60,000 nucleotides of DNA from Strigamia acuminata (Eukaryota; Arthropoda; Chilopoda; Geophilomorpha; Linotaeniidae), in contig OX442315.1 of the NCBI GenBank assembly GCA_949358305.1, forward strand, positions 24,456,427-24,516,426, written 5' to 3'. The notes under the pieces were generated by a model. That model had not been told where the DNA came from. It did not search any database and saw nothing but the letters and a program-made list of their open reading frames with translations. Position 1 is the first letter of the stretch. Each line of letters begins with the position of its first letter. The position numbers were made by a program, and so were the translations under genes. Shown piece after piece: positions 9,079 to 22,621 of the stretch.

Positions 9079-11219
9079 TTAGTTTAACAATGCTTGAAAC
9101 TTATTACAAACATCAACTGTTATTTCATAAGCATCATTTTCCGAATTCTCGGCATCATCAGAAACGTCAGGGGTTGTCACCGTTTCGCACCGATTTGTTG
9201 TTTTACACTTCTTTTGTCGTCTTCCCTTGCTACAAAATGATTTTTGTACAATTGCATTTGCGGGCAGACTTGCTAATAACGAATCAGCGACATAAATAAA
9301 TAAATCACTTGCCGCAGTATTATCGCTAAGTACATGTAAAACGACGTGAGAACGAGGACATACACGCGACTGTAAATCCACACACGCATTGTACAAAAAA
9401 GTGCCATTGAATAGTCTCGATGCCGATATAGGACTAAAAGGGGATTTAAGCAAACGATTTAAATAAAATGCATATAAAAAACAAGTCTGCAACTGCGAAA
9501 AGTTATGCACTAGAGCAACGTTAAAGTTCCTAATGCGCGTAAACTCGGGTGCTTTGCGAAACTTGGATAACTTCAACCAGATATTTTCAAATTCACTGTT
9601 CGATGCATTTTCAAACACTTCGTGCAACGAACCAATAAAAGTTTGCTTACATTTTATCTTCTTGTCAAATACTGACAGAAACAAAATGCATAGTACGATG
9701 GAATACATTTCACTAATGGTCACTTGTGGATCGGCTTTTAAAATCCAATAACGAACGATTAACAGCACGAAACGTAAACCATTTGGAAACGCCGCAAACA
9801 CATTTTCGTCAGCACAAAGCACTTCCAATAATAATTTCTTGGTCGAATCGGAATCAATGTCAGACAGAGCTGGCAATGAACCGAAAATCGGCAGTTCATC
9901 AATTGTATGGGTCGATATGTTTTGTAAATTAAATCCAACTCGATCGTATTCGTTAACGGACGCCTCTTTGTGTTTAATTAAAAACAACAGTCCATAAATA
10001 ATTCTTCTAAGTGGTCGAGAAATACTGTACGAACTGGATTTGTCCTGACATTCGGTTTGCACGGATAAAATCACTCGTTGATGGACGAGAGCATTGAGCA
10101 CGAATGGAGGTAAAATTCCGCGGTTAAAATCATCCAGAAACCATTTTGGCATGTCAATTTCATCTTCGGTCGATTCGTTTCTATTTTCCGTCTCCTTCGT
10201 TAGTGTATTCACAATGTTCGACGGTTCAATTTTGGAATAACCTTCAATCGTTTCGTAAATTATAGTTTTTAACCGCTCTCGATGTTCTTTTTTGAAGAAA
10301 TTGAGCACCTGCAAATAAATATTTAAAAAATATTAAATTTTTATTTTTGACAATTTGAAATGAATAAAATTCTTACGTGAATAATTGCTTCGTCCCTCGT
10401 TCTAGTTTGCAGCCAAGTCAATAACGCGATAAATTTCTGATGTCGCGTACCAAATTTGTATTTTTTTAACTTCAATTTTTCAATTTGCAGTTGAGCGAAA
10501 AAATGTTTGAACGTAGAAGTTGCCACAAAATCGTTGCCAAGCAAAGTTCCAAAAAGCGGCAAAATCGACCGGTCGAGTGTATCGAATTCTCTCAAAAAAT
10601 TATCCACGTAATAAATTTTGCAATCCAAAAATTTATACGACGATGATTCCTCATTCTTGCGTTTGATGCTCGTGTCAATCAAATTCAAAGGAATAAATCC
10701 GCCGTTTAAATCGAAAATGTAAAAATCACTGTCCAAACTGAGCACGGGACACTGAAAATAATTTGCAATCGCAGCGATTTGGGAGTCAGCTTCAAAATTG
10801 CACTGCACAAATTGAATTTTCATCTCTTTCAACACATCTTGAAGAACGTCCATTGCTAATATGGGTAGAATTCCTTTTCTTTCCCTATGTTTAAGAAGTT
10901 TCCCTTGCGAAAAGTTCCTGGCGATCAACTGTCGTTCACGGGCTCGTTTAGTCGATGTTTTCAATTTGCGTTCATTATAAGCGCCGTCAAAAATGATAAT
11001 CGGTGTTATGCCACATTTTTTGTAGATCACGAAGTACTCTTTGATACGGGAAGCAAACTTGTCGTAATCACCTCCGAAGAAACAGGACACGCCGCAATCA
11101 TGGTACAAGGCGTGACATACATTGTTACCATCAATAACAACTTTGGTGTCGTGGAGTCGATATGGATTTAACATTTTAGGAAAACTATCCAGGAATGATG
11201 TTAAGCTCATAATACCCAT
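9079..11219 (-). CDS. ASTE1: Asteroid homolog 1, XPG/FEN1-family nuclease
   Basis: Two exons (10377-11219 and 9079-10308, donor GTAAGA, acceptor TTTGCAG) give 690 residues, close to the human protein (about 680). The N-terminus has the XPG-N look: MGIMSL start, an Asp in VVIDGNN near residue 30, and FDG near residue 80. The XPG-I part has CNFEADSQIA and LDSDFYIFD around residues 140-170, supplying the acidic metal-binding residues. The rest is the poorly conserved Asteroid C-terminal half with a basic patch near the end. In vertebrates ASTE1 is a structure-specific DNA nuclease reported in the 53BP1/shieldin branch of break repair; this is family knowledge. Divergent from EMC3, 349 bp apart. 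Confidence 0.85.
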
Positions 11220-11568
11220 TTTTCTAGCTATTTTGGTGGTTCTCGCTGGTTTTTACTTTTTTACGGTTGTTGTGTCCTGGTGAAATCACGTTGTCACGCA
11301 CAGACATAGATTAGAACGAATTAAAATCTGTCAGGCTTTTTTGTTTGAATTTTACGTGATATTAATAAGTACTAATAGTTATTAATTAATTAATACTCTT
11401 TAACAGTTGATAAACACACCAAAAATCAAATAAACTTTGCTAAACCCAGGCCAATACAATCGATGATTTTTTTAAAATTAATCATTACTCCGCCATAAGT
11501 TAGAAATAACGCGAGTTTAGTTTGCGTGGCCACCGCCGTACCCGACTCGTGCGACTCGTGCATTCAAT
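11220..11568. promoter_or_regulatory. shared divergent promoter region between ASTE1 and EMC3
   Basis: 349 bp separate the two start codons. The stretch next to EMC3 is locally GC-rich with a repeated CGACTCGTGC element (near 11540-11560). No TATA box is seen. Promoter role inferred from position. Confidence 0.4.
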
Positions 11569-12708
<1,140 letters not shown>

Positions 12709-12842
12709 AAGTTTTTATTTATTTATTCATCCAGAAAGGACAAAAAAATGATTTAAACAAAAAAATATGTAATGTGATTTGTATAAAATAATTCTATACA
12801 TTTCGTTTGATTTTTATTTTTTATTTGATTACACAATAAAGT

Positions 12843-13905
12843 TTAACCAAAATAAGTCGGTCTAATTTTCATTTCAGTACGCTTTAAAACACTTTCGTGC
12901 CCTCCAAATGAGCCCCAACTAACAAACATTGTTGTGGAACTTTTAGTGAATTTATTTTGATTCGGTCTTTTGTTGACGTATAACCCATTTAAGTTAGCTT
13001 GATGGCAATTGGAATACCACCAACCACCACCTTTGTGATCGCGAGCACAATGCATTCGATTGTCTCTATCCTTTGTGTAGAAAACTTGGCCTTGATGAAT
13101 TCTTAGCGAATCGCCTGTGAAAGGAAAAAAAAAACATTGCGCATTTATCATTGAACTATTTTTACTTTCTAATAACTCAACCAGCATTTCCCGTATAATT
13201 TCCTAATTGCGACATCCTGTAATTGAGTTTTTCAGCTTCAATTCGGAAATCATTATACTCGGCCCATCCAATTTCATCATCTAAATTTTGCAATTCAATT
13301 CTCAATGAAACGTGATCCTGATTAGTTAACGCAAAAAGTTGATCATTGCCTAAAGAAATGAAAAATTCTATTTTTGCATCGTAATTATACTAAATTAACA
13401 GTAATATACCCAGCCAGAATTGAGAGGAAAAACTTCCAAATCCATTTTTATAAGATGTCCAATTGCGAATAAAATGATCCACCAGTTCTCCGTAATTTCC
13501 ACGTCTTTGGAAAACCGTCCAACCACCACCCTGATGTTCCAAATCGCAATACACATCAAACGGTTCCAAATTGAACCAAGGCTTTACGCATATCTTGTAA
13601 ACGCCACTCTTTTTTTCACCTTTGCTTTGGATCTCGGCACAACTCGTTGGACATTCAGTATTATCTTCGCAAGATAAATCGTTGTCGCATCTCACATATC
13701 CAGAAGCTTGGAAAGGAAAACACAGTGACCCCATAAGAATTATATCAAAATTAATTTGCTATTTCTTACCGGAGAGTTCATTCAAGTAGCTGATACAAGC
13801 GCGCAAAGATCCTTCTGCCGTATCTAAAAAACAATTCCGTTCTCGGTTTGCCAGTAAAATACTGCAAGTGTACGCCAAACTAAAAACAAACAGATATCTC
13901 ATCAT
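12843..13905 (-). CDS. secreted fibrinogen-related protein (FReD lectin)
   Basis: Four exons (13770-13905, 13410-13706, 13182-13349, 12843-13114) give 290 residues. An N-terminal signal peptide (MMRYLFVFSLAY…) is followed by a short Cys-containing spacer and a C-terminal fibrinogen domain: SGVYKI, PFDVYCD, GGGWTVFQRR, FWLG, the calcium-site-like DRDNRMHCA, GGGWWYSNC and LNGLY. I start at MM rather than at an upstream ATG (13941) because a TATATAAA box lies at 13941-13948, which would put transcription start near 13915. Relatives (ficolins, tachylectin-5, FREPs) bind acetylated or microbial glycans outside the cell; the ligand here is unknown. No collagen repeat is seen, so it is not a true ficolin. 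Confidence 0.85.
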
Positions 13906-13940
13906 GTTGGACGTAGCGATGCCGACTATACGTGCCAGCA

Positions 13941-13948
13941 TTTATATA
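13941..13948 (-). promoter_or_regulatory. TATA box of the fibrinogen-related gene
   Basis: TATATAAA on the minus strand, 35-43 bases upstream of the chosen ATG. A strong TATA box suits an inducible or tissue-restricted gene, unlike the neighbouring housekeeping genes, where none is evident. Confidence 0.55.
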
Positions 13949-15235
13949 GTAAACTCCCAAACGGTCATTAAGTTCAAGCAATTCAAATAGACCATGTATC
14001 CATATATTATATTTATTTCCTTCCAATCTGTAGTACACTAACTGAGCAGACACTATTGCTCGAGACGTTTCACAATTTACTTATTTTAAATTGAAATAAA
14101 ATAAAAATAAAAAGTTCTACAAAAAAAATCAAGATTAATCTTCTAAGCATATTATGACTATTATTTACCGTCCGTAGCTTTAAAACACAAGAGCGAGTTT
14201 CTTGACTATGACACTAATATGGTAGCTATCAATTAAAAATACATTGACACAAATCTATTTATCATTTCTTCGGTATGGTATTATAAATTGATACATTACA
14301 GATACGGTACAAAAAGGAAAAAAAATGTTAGGTTATCATGTAATATGTTTTGCAGTTAGTTGATAAAATAAACTTTCCGTTCAGATGAATCTGAAGTATT
14401 AAGATAAGTGTGTATATATGATACTGACCAACAGGCCAGACAATAAGACTCACTTGTAAAACAAGCTGTGTGATATAATAACTCACTTTCGGAGTTATAA
14501 CGACTATTATACAAAATATCATTTCCACAGATAACATATCCGAAAAAAATTACACAAAAAGTAATCTTGAGACTGAAAAGTTAAAGTAAAAACGAGATGT
14601 GTATAAGTTTGCACTCAACCGTTGCAATCAATAAACAAACAATAAATGCATTTAATGATACTAATTTGAGATAAATTTGGTAAAATTAAGGAAAAACAAC
14701 CCCCCGAAATCAATCGCAATCTCACTGACCTGTTTAATAGCCCTCCTATCTCAATGGATTATCTCAACTAAAAAAAAGGCGATAACATTTGATCTATAAT
14801 CCTCATTTTTGACAAACATTTTCATTTTATGTTTATGTAAAAATTAATTAATTAATTGATTATAGAGTAAACTAAAATAAATTTCTTGATTATCCTTGAT
14901 TCAAACTCCATTAAAACCACCCAATTTACTAAGTTTTTTTCCTTTAACCCCTCATCCAAACATCAAACGCTATAGATTTAGTGTTTATACATTATATAAT
15001 CAAACGAATACACAACGGAAAACCTTTTAAGGTCAACTTTTAAGACGTTCAATATTTTCCACGGGAAACAATGCTAACGACAGTTTTGCTGTTTAAGCAA
15101 AAATTGACTACCATTCATTTCATTAAGCAGAAGGCAATTACCACCATATGCGACGAAGCCGTTACACTAAACCAAAAAATAAAATATAAATAAATAAATA
15201 CATAAATAAATAAATAAAATTAATTATCAAAATAA
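13949..15235. other. intergenic, nothing recognised
   Basis: AT-rich sequence between the upstream side of the fibrinogen-related gene and the 3' end of the NFAT5-like gene. A TAAATAAATAAA run (15185-15220) near the end probably lies in the NFAT5 3' UTR. No supported open frame or RNA gene. Confidence 0.5.
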
Positions 15236-18200
15236 TTAAAATTTCAAATTCTTACGGTTATCGAATGTGCTGGGATTGATGAGTGAAAGCAAATCAGATT
15301 CAGACAACATGCTAAGAGCACTCGTCATTGTGTGTTGAAATATATTCATGTCACATTGAGGCTGTTCAGCGTTTGGTTTTTCTTGCTTAACGGTAAACTT
15401 AAGGGGTTGCAGACTGGCATTAGTTTGCAAACACGTCGTAACTGGTGGAATCAAATCGCCGCAGTTCAGGCCAACTGTGGTCGGCGTACTCATTTGCACA
15501 ACTTGAGAAAGCAGCGGTTCTACTTTCATGGGTTGTGAACTCTGAGCGAGCGTTAAACCCGATTCGGGGTTATTTACCGTAGGATTACTGGCGGGTAAAC
15601 AGAGAATTTGTTCGGTAGGTAACTGCAACCGAGGCGCACGAAGCAACGTTTCGTCGATGCAATTCTGTGCGCCTCTTTCCGAAGAATGTATTGCGATAAA
15701 GTTTGGCGGCTGACTAATTGGAGTCAATAATTCATTTTTAAGCGCCGCATTCAAGTTTTGTTCGATCTCGCTGTTTCGTAACTCTTCGTTGACGGGCAGA
15801 ACGAGTACAGCATTCATCATTCGTGGTTGTGCTTGCAAAAATTCCTCCGACTCTATTTCCTGCTTCAAAGCGTGCGCAGACTGTATCGACTTAGTCACCG
15901 CAACGCCACCTTCGTTAGGCATTTGTTTATTATCGATAATATTACACAGACCAGAAGGGGTGCTTTGTATCTTCAATAACTCGTTTTGGCTGATAGCCAG
16001 ACAAATTTCATTACCGGACAGCTGCTGTTTTAATTGAATTGACTGGCACTCGTTCGGCATCAATTCTCCAGCTGATGACATTGAGTTGTTTGTGTCGCCG
16101 TTAATTATTATGCTCTGGTCCATTAATTCATTCTGCTGGCTCAGGATATTTTCGTTATTCTGAATTAACTCGTTCGGTGCAATGAGTGTCGATTGCGACT
16201 CGAGTAATCTGGCTCCGCTACTCATTATTGGTTGCATCCCGACAATAACGGATTGATTCGGTATTGAAATCTCGCTTTGACTGACCAAAGGGTTGTTTAA
16301 CATCGCTTGCACTGGCACTCCATTCGGAGACAACGATGCTTGTAAACAATTGACACTGAGATTTTGGTTTTCTTGAATTTGTGAATGAACATGGTGGTCC
16401 ATTTCATTCACGGAAGAAATAACCGAACCCGACGCAAACAAATCAGCGGATTGGATGGTTGTCGGCGTCATCTCCGTTGCAAAACCCTGCGTCATCTCTG
16501 TCGGGAACCCCTGAACACCGGTTGTTGCGTTAACATCCTGCGGAATGATGGCAGAAGCAATAGTGCCATCTTGACCACCAGGAACCGAATTAACCGACAT
16601 CTGATCAACTCCGCCGATCAAGGGTTGTTTAAAAACTGAGTCGGTCGGGGCAGTGACGGACGAATGGTACGGATGACTTGCACACAGCTTTCCTCTACTA
16701 GTTGCTACTAATTTCCCTTTGTGATTGAATTTGTGCAACCTCTTTCCCGGAAAGCAGTTGCTTTTGAATCGATTTCCTGGAGAAATATGATGAGCTCTCT
16801 TAATATTCTTTTCACTTTGTTGCAATACGACGACATGAATTTGATTTGGGTTGCAGCCATTTTCATCTGTTAAAGAAAATAAAATAATTCAATAATTTTA
16901 AAATTTTAAAAGAAAGAAATTTAATGTACCTGATGGTTTGGATAATGTTTTTATCATTTTGGGTGAATTCTGAACCAATTTGTGATTCATCGTTGATTTT
17001 CCAGTTGTGTCAGATACAGATCCTCTTGGAAATGCTAAGAAATTTGATGGAGATACAACTACCGTCGGAACCGAAGCAGTTGTCAATGGAGCAGGTACTT
17101 GAATAAATGCAGGCATTAAGTGTGAACGCGACAACTGTTGACCAATCTCTAAACTTCCTGTAAATAAAGTACGAGGATATTAATAGAGATGCCATTAACA
17201 ACCAATAAAAGGCCTTTAATTGTTAATCGATTAACGAAAATATTTTACCTGGAATTCCAGACGTAATCGTTTGAAAATTTCCCGAAACATTGTTCAGTCC
17301 TGGAGCGGAAAAAAAATATTAACAAAAAAATTCCAAAATGGTTATTGGGAAAAGGGCAAAAAAACTGAAAAGCAAAAAATATAACAGTCGACAATACAGC
17401 TGAGTAAAAAAGTTTTTTAAAAAAACTTCTAAATTTCTAATGTATTTTTAGCAAAACTTGCAATTTCTCCAATTTAAATCAACTGTAGTGTCAACACACC
17501 TCTGTGTAAGGACAGTGGGTTCAGTGACACATTAGCAGCGACAGTGTAAACAACAAATCTAATTTATACATCGGTTTAAAAATAAAACAATTTAAACAAC
17601 GGTTGGTTGTCCAATATTAGAATTGACCAAAAATAGCCAGCAATTTGTTGCAAAAGGTTTTGAAAATAACAAAAATAAAAATAAAAATAAAGACAAAATA
17701 ATAATGAAATAAACACTTCGCTGCTCATTGCCCATTTTGAGTCTATTACCCACCACTCAAACATAAATAGACTCAATACACAGAGGTAAGGGGGAACCCG
17801 TTAAATTGTATTATTATCTGATTCATGCACATGATGAGTGTTGACTCTAAAAAAATGTGTGTTAATGCTGAAAGAAAATGCGCCAGATGATCACTGCCAG
17901 CTTGAAAGAAAAAATACATTAGACAATAAAAAAAACCCAGTTTAAAATAATAAAAAAAAATTAGGCTCAAAAATTAATTTATTAATTTAAGTACAAGAGT
18001 AAAAATTTTGAATTAAATCCAATTTACTTCAAGTTAACTTTTATAAATTACGAAAGCAATAATTTAAGTATAAAAAAAATGTTTTTTAAAAAAAGATTTA
18101 CACGATTTAGGTAATCCAAATTTTTAAAAAAAAAGTAATTTTACAGTTTGTTGCGTGATAGAAGTGCTAATATACGTGCACCAAGTGTATATGTATATAG

Positions 18201-21200
18201 ATATATGCATAAATCGATATAAAAACCAACTTATTTAAAATTTAATCACCAGGAAACTGGAAATAAATATAAACCTTGGCAAGTACCGTGATGGGAGAGG
18301 CCCGAGCTAGCAAACAGCCCTGTGAGGGCTCGCTAACAAAGACCACCGAGTCACTTATCCCAATGATGAATGTGTCCAAAGCTCAACCTGTAAACTAGGG
18401 GGAAAACAAAGCATGGATAGTCATCACCCCCTAAAAAATGTTAGCCCAATAAACATGTAAAACTGTTTTTCTGCTATTCAAAATCTTAGTATAAAAAAAT
18501 AAATTATAAAAAAAAATATGACAATTTCAGTATATAAAAAAAAAACAATATAAAAATATTATCAATTTTAAAAAGTGAAATAAATTTCCCATAGCAAAGC
18601 AGAAAAACAGATTTTCAAAATACAAAGTTCAATGTTTTACATTTTAGTTGGTATATCATTTTCACAAAATGTTTTAATTTTTTTTTTAAATAAATAAATA
18701 ATTAAATAAATAAATAAATAAAAATGTTTTTTTCTTCCCATGATTAACAATTATTATTTAAAATTTTCAAACTTAACAATTATTGTCTATAAATGACACA
18801 CCAAATATGATTTTAAAAAAAATGTGCAAGAGTTATCTGCTACTAGACATAAAAATACGTCTAGAAATCATGCATACAAACGCTTGCACAAAAATACATG
18901 CAAAGTGACATAGTGAAGTACAATGAAGTTTCAAATTAAAAAGTTATATTTTCATAAATAACTTAACACAATAATAAGAGTTCATTTCACTATGTCACAG
19001 TCGATACATTTTGTGATCATTATCTGGTGCAGCTTAAATTTAATCTCGAAATCATATTTAAATACACCTAATGCAGAAATGCAAATAAATGCAAAAGATA
19101 TGAGATGTTATATGAAAATTGTGACCGCTCCACCACAGTAATGAACACACGATGTTTACACGCTGTATTCCTTAACCTCCCTATTTGCGTGACCAATAAG
19201 TCTGACCCGTTAACTTCGCTTTCAGTGTTAAAACTATTTTAATTTAATTTTAAAAATTAACAAACAAAAAAAATTAAAATTAATTTTTTTTAAAAATTTT
19301 AAATTCAATTTGGCTGCAATTAGACTGAAAGGAAAGAAAACTCTGCCACCTTATTGTTGTGGGATTCAAATACAAACATTTTATATATATCTAATCTTTT
19401 ATTTAACATTTTCAAGTTTTCGCCCACAGCACTAAAGGGCTTAAGGTCAGGAAGACAGTGGGAGGAAAGGGCCAAAACTGTTCACGACATTATTACCTTG
19501 CTTCACAGGCAGATAGACGAACGTGTGAGGTTCACTAGTCTTACCACCACTTTGAACGGTGAGATGCACCTTAACTGGCTCCGATATATTCTGACGTCGA
19601 TATGGAGGTATCCTACATACCAGATGAGTCTAAGAAATCAAATTTTAATTATCTGCCATTTTTTTATGAAAATAAATTAACTTACTTGATGCAAAAATTC
19701 TTTTTCTGGTTCAACCACATCTTGCCACACTTTATTCACATCATTTCCGCCATTATCTGTAAAAATTCATTTTTGCTTATCGAATAAAACAACTTATTCA
19801 ATATCTACTTACGCGATTCTTCTTCAAATATAATTTTAGTATCTTTCAAGAAATTTTTTCCTATAATGAAAAGCTCCTTTTCCCCCGTAACCGAGCATTC
19901 CTTGATTGATTTTTTGCTGATTTCAGGAACACCTGGTGGTTGGGCTGTTGATGCAAGTAATTATAATCAATTTTTTTCATCTATTTCCTTTTAGAACTAA
20001 TTAATAATTTAATTACTGCAAAGTATCGGAGATGAAGCAGTTTGCAACGTGTCCACTCCCAGCTCGGGCATTGGCAAATCCACGCGGAATATCATCCGAC
20101 ACCGGGTATTTTTCTTCTTCGCCCGTGTCATGTTAAAATATGGCAATCTTTGTTCAACATCTACATTCCTTTCTTTCAAAATACCAATGCAATCGCAACT
20201 GTAAACCGGTAATAAAATAGATCTTTTACGATACCAAAAACTAAACATTCGAAACTGCATACCTAACAGTCATATCCTTATCGGGTAACATGGAGATTTC
20301 AATTACAGTGGTTCCATCTATAACTCTTTCGGTACAGGGCGTGCAATTTTTCCCACTAACTTTACAGGCTTGATAAAACAGATGCGGCTGAATTTTGCTT
20401 TGATCGCTACCAATAAAAACTTGTAATGTTACTGGTTGATTGTAGCCGAACAACTGCAATAAAATTAAAAAATAAATAAATAAGTAAATAAATAAATAAA
20501 ACAAACATAAAATTTAATTATTTTTCTCCCCCATATTATTTACTTTAACCGTGGGAAATCCAGAACCTCTCCGATCTTTAATGGCTCCTCTGCTTCCCTC
20601 AGTCATGTATCGCGCGCGATGCTGTTCTTCCGGTTGCGAAATGATCCGCAAATCGATCTGACCATCCTTAACTCGACTGGGATAAGTCGCGTGTAGAGAA
20701 GGCGGTTTACGATTAATTTTTCTGCGCGAATTTAAACCGTGATTCGTGGACAGTGTATTTTTCCCACTGCTATTCGAACGATACGCCGTTAGTTGAGGTC
20801 TGTCAACCTGAGATGCAATTCTAAACCATTAAAAAAAATCCAAATTTCAAATATGCACGCAAAAAAATAATGAAAAAAATCCAAATGATTCATTACCCAT
20901 ATAAATTTATTTCACGGGCACTGCCAGACATTTCAATTTGCATGTCACTAACTTTCTCCGTAATGGCTAACGTCGTGGATAACACACGACGGCGTTTATT
21001 TGGTGGTTCATTGGCATTATCGTCCTCATTTATGCTGATTGATTGGCACAGTAAATTCGCTAAACCGGTGTCTTCAACTAGTGTAACTCGAGCATCCGAA
21101 TTTAAAGACGCATCTGAAGAATTCAGTTCATCACTAGATACTCCAAATATTCCCGAATCAATTGAGTCATCGGAACTATCTCGATCTAAATCAGTAGATC

Positions 21201-21306
21201 CTCGATCAATCGTAGTTGAAGATGCCGAATTTCTTCTCAGCAACTCAACACGCGATTCCACATCCAATCCAGAATCACTAGAATCTTCGGCAAAACACAC
21301 GTCCAT
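15236..21306 (-). CDS. NFAT5: NFAT5/TonEBP-like Rel-homology transcription factor
   Basis: Ten coding exons (20897-21306, 20544-20820, 20263-20453, 20017-20198, 19813-19944, 19686-19756, 19497-19629, 17249-17299, 16930-17157, 15236-16866) give about 1,101 residues. The N-terminus is acidic and Ser-rich. The DNA-binding Rel domain has the recognition loop [11 protein letters not shown] near residue 205, then [21 protein letters not shown] and the IPT/TIG domain ([18 protein letters not shown]) to about residue 465. These match NFAT5 better than the calcineurin-regulated NFATs ([11 protein letters not shown], PxGVPEIxKKS). Residues beyond 465 are a long Gln/Asn/Ser-rich region fitting the NFAT5 activation domain; no ankyrin repeats. 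In vertebrates NFAT5 acts in the nucleus on osmotic-stress genes. A 5' UTR exon probably lies near 21420-21530. One intron (17300-19496) is far longer than all the others. Confidence 0.88.
17300..19496 (-). other. large NFAT5 intron with a GC-richer island
   Basis: This 2.2-kb intron separates the Rel domain from the activation domain. Most is AT-rich low-complexity sequence, but about 18270-18440 is clearly richer in G and C and contains the perfect hairpin AGCCCT-GTG-AGGGCT (near 18320-18335). I could not fit a coding exon to it in any phase on the minus strand, nor a recognised RNA class. It could be a regulatory element, an intronic RNA or an old repeat. Confidence 0.35.
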
Positions 21307-22621
21307 TTTCGAGTTTTCAGTATCTGTTGACAATTACAATTAATAAATTAATAAAATAATAAAATATATTAAATGTATCTATAAATAAATAAACATACCT
21401 GGCCCTTTGGGTTTTGTTTTCTCTCGAACTGTAGTACGTTTGATTCGTCTCACAAGCTTGTTCATATTTCCTGCGAGCAAACAATGGGTATTCGATACTA
21501 CTGATTAATTTTTGTACAAACAACTGCAGCACAGAAAGCCCGCAAAAAAAATTTGATTGTAATCAAGTCCAAAGGTGTGTCCTTGTTGACATCAACGAAG
21601 AGAGATCGAAATCGGAAGACAAACTTGATACTGTTTAACATAAACAGCATGACTGCATCGTGGGTCAGCAAGCTTAAAGATCAAGTCTTGGGTGATAAGA
21701 TGCACTACAGCCCCGATCAGATCTCAGAGTAATGAGTTCAAAGGTAATTTGGACAATTTAAATACATTTGGGGATTATTTGCACTTACAACAGTTTATTG
21801 ACCAAGTGAAGGACAAAAAAACTCGTATTTTCCTCGACTTGTTTATTGGGAGGTTAGATGAGTTTTTGCACAATTATTAAATTTTTTTTTTTAAATTTTT
21901 TTTGGCTTTTAAAACGCAATACAAACGACATTTATAGCGATTTTTGAAGATTATACGAGTTTTTAAAAATTATTTTGTTGATTTTTTTAGTTGGTTTTTA
22001 GTTTTTTTGAGAAAAAATTGCGTTTGTTTCGATGCTAGGGACTCATCCGGTTAAGTTTTAAAAAGCCCGAAGCACGGTAAACCAAAGAAAAAAAGAAAAA
22101 GAAGAAAAAAAATCATCCTGGTTTTAGCATAAACAAGATCTAGTTCGTTTACAGCTCGAGGACATTTGCCATTTTGTCATGTTGTGTGTGCACTTTTAAC
22201 TCAAATCTATTTATACTTTCTCCATTTTTAATGCGTAGGAAGACATTTTAGTTGGAAACTACGTTAGCTAACAGTCGAAATAAGAATTCTGCGCAGAAAA
22301 ATTGTAGTGTGATGCAAAAATATTGCTACTTACACGACTAGAAAGGCAGCCATCCAAGCAATGCCGAAACACGAAACCGTGACCGTTGCTTGATTGATGC
22401 TATTAGCCGATTAGGGTCACGTGCTACGTGCGTCATTTTTGACGACGAAGCACAACAACAAGCCACATCAAACTATTTTCCTCTTCACTAAATCGCTGTG
22501 AGATGCGTTGAATTAAAAATAAACGCGGAAATAGGAAAATGAATATTTTAACTTTTAATTTCCCAGATAACATTTTTAATTTTTTAATTTTCCATTTACA
22601 ATTTTTTGTTTACAAAATTTA
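21307..22621. other. intergenic between NFAT5 and WRNIP1
   Basis: Holds the probable NFAT5 5' UTR exon (about 21420-21530, ending in a GTATGT donor), the doubtful small gene at 21649-21880, and then AT-rich sequence with nothing recognised up to the WRNIP1 stop codon. Confidence 0.4.
21649..21880 (+). pseudogene. small open frame(s) split by a frame change; possible tiny gene
   Basis: A start at 21649 opens MTASWVSKLKDQVLGDK and stops after 27 codons. Overlapping it in the next frame, 21716-21880 encodes a protein-like acidic/basic stretch with LQQFIDQVKDKKTR and ends FLHNY. Either an intron joins them (for example a donor at GTCTTG and an acceptor at CAACAG, giving 42 residues) or one base has been lost or gained. 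I recognise no family. It would be transcribed divergently from NFAT5. Confidence 0.25.

Noticed and set aside
13906-13941. Upstream ATG (MLARIVG) as start of the fibrinogen-related gene
   Set aside because: It overlaps the TATA box end, so it would lie upstream of the expected transcription start, and it would put charged residues before the signal peptide.
18270-18440. Possible small nuclear RNA: a GATGGGAGAGGCCC stretch loosely recalls U6atac
   Set aside because: The essential 5' motifs of U6atac and the expected spacing are missing; the match is short and contains an insertion.
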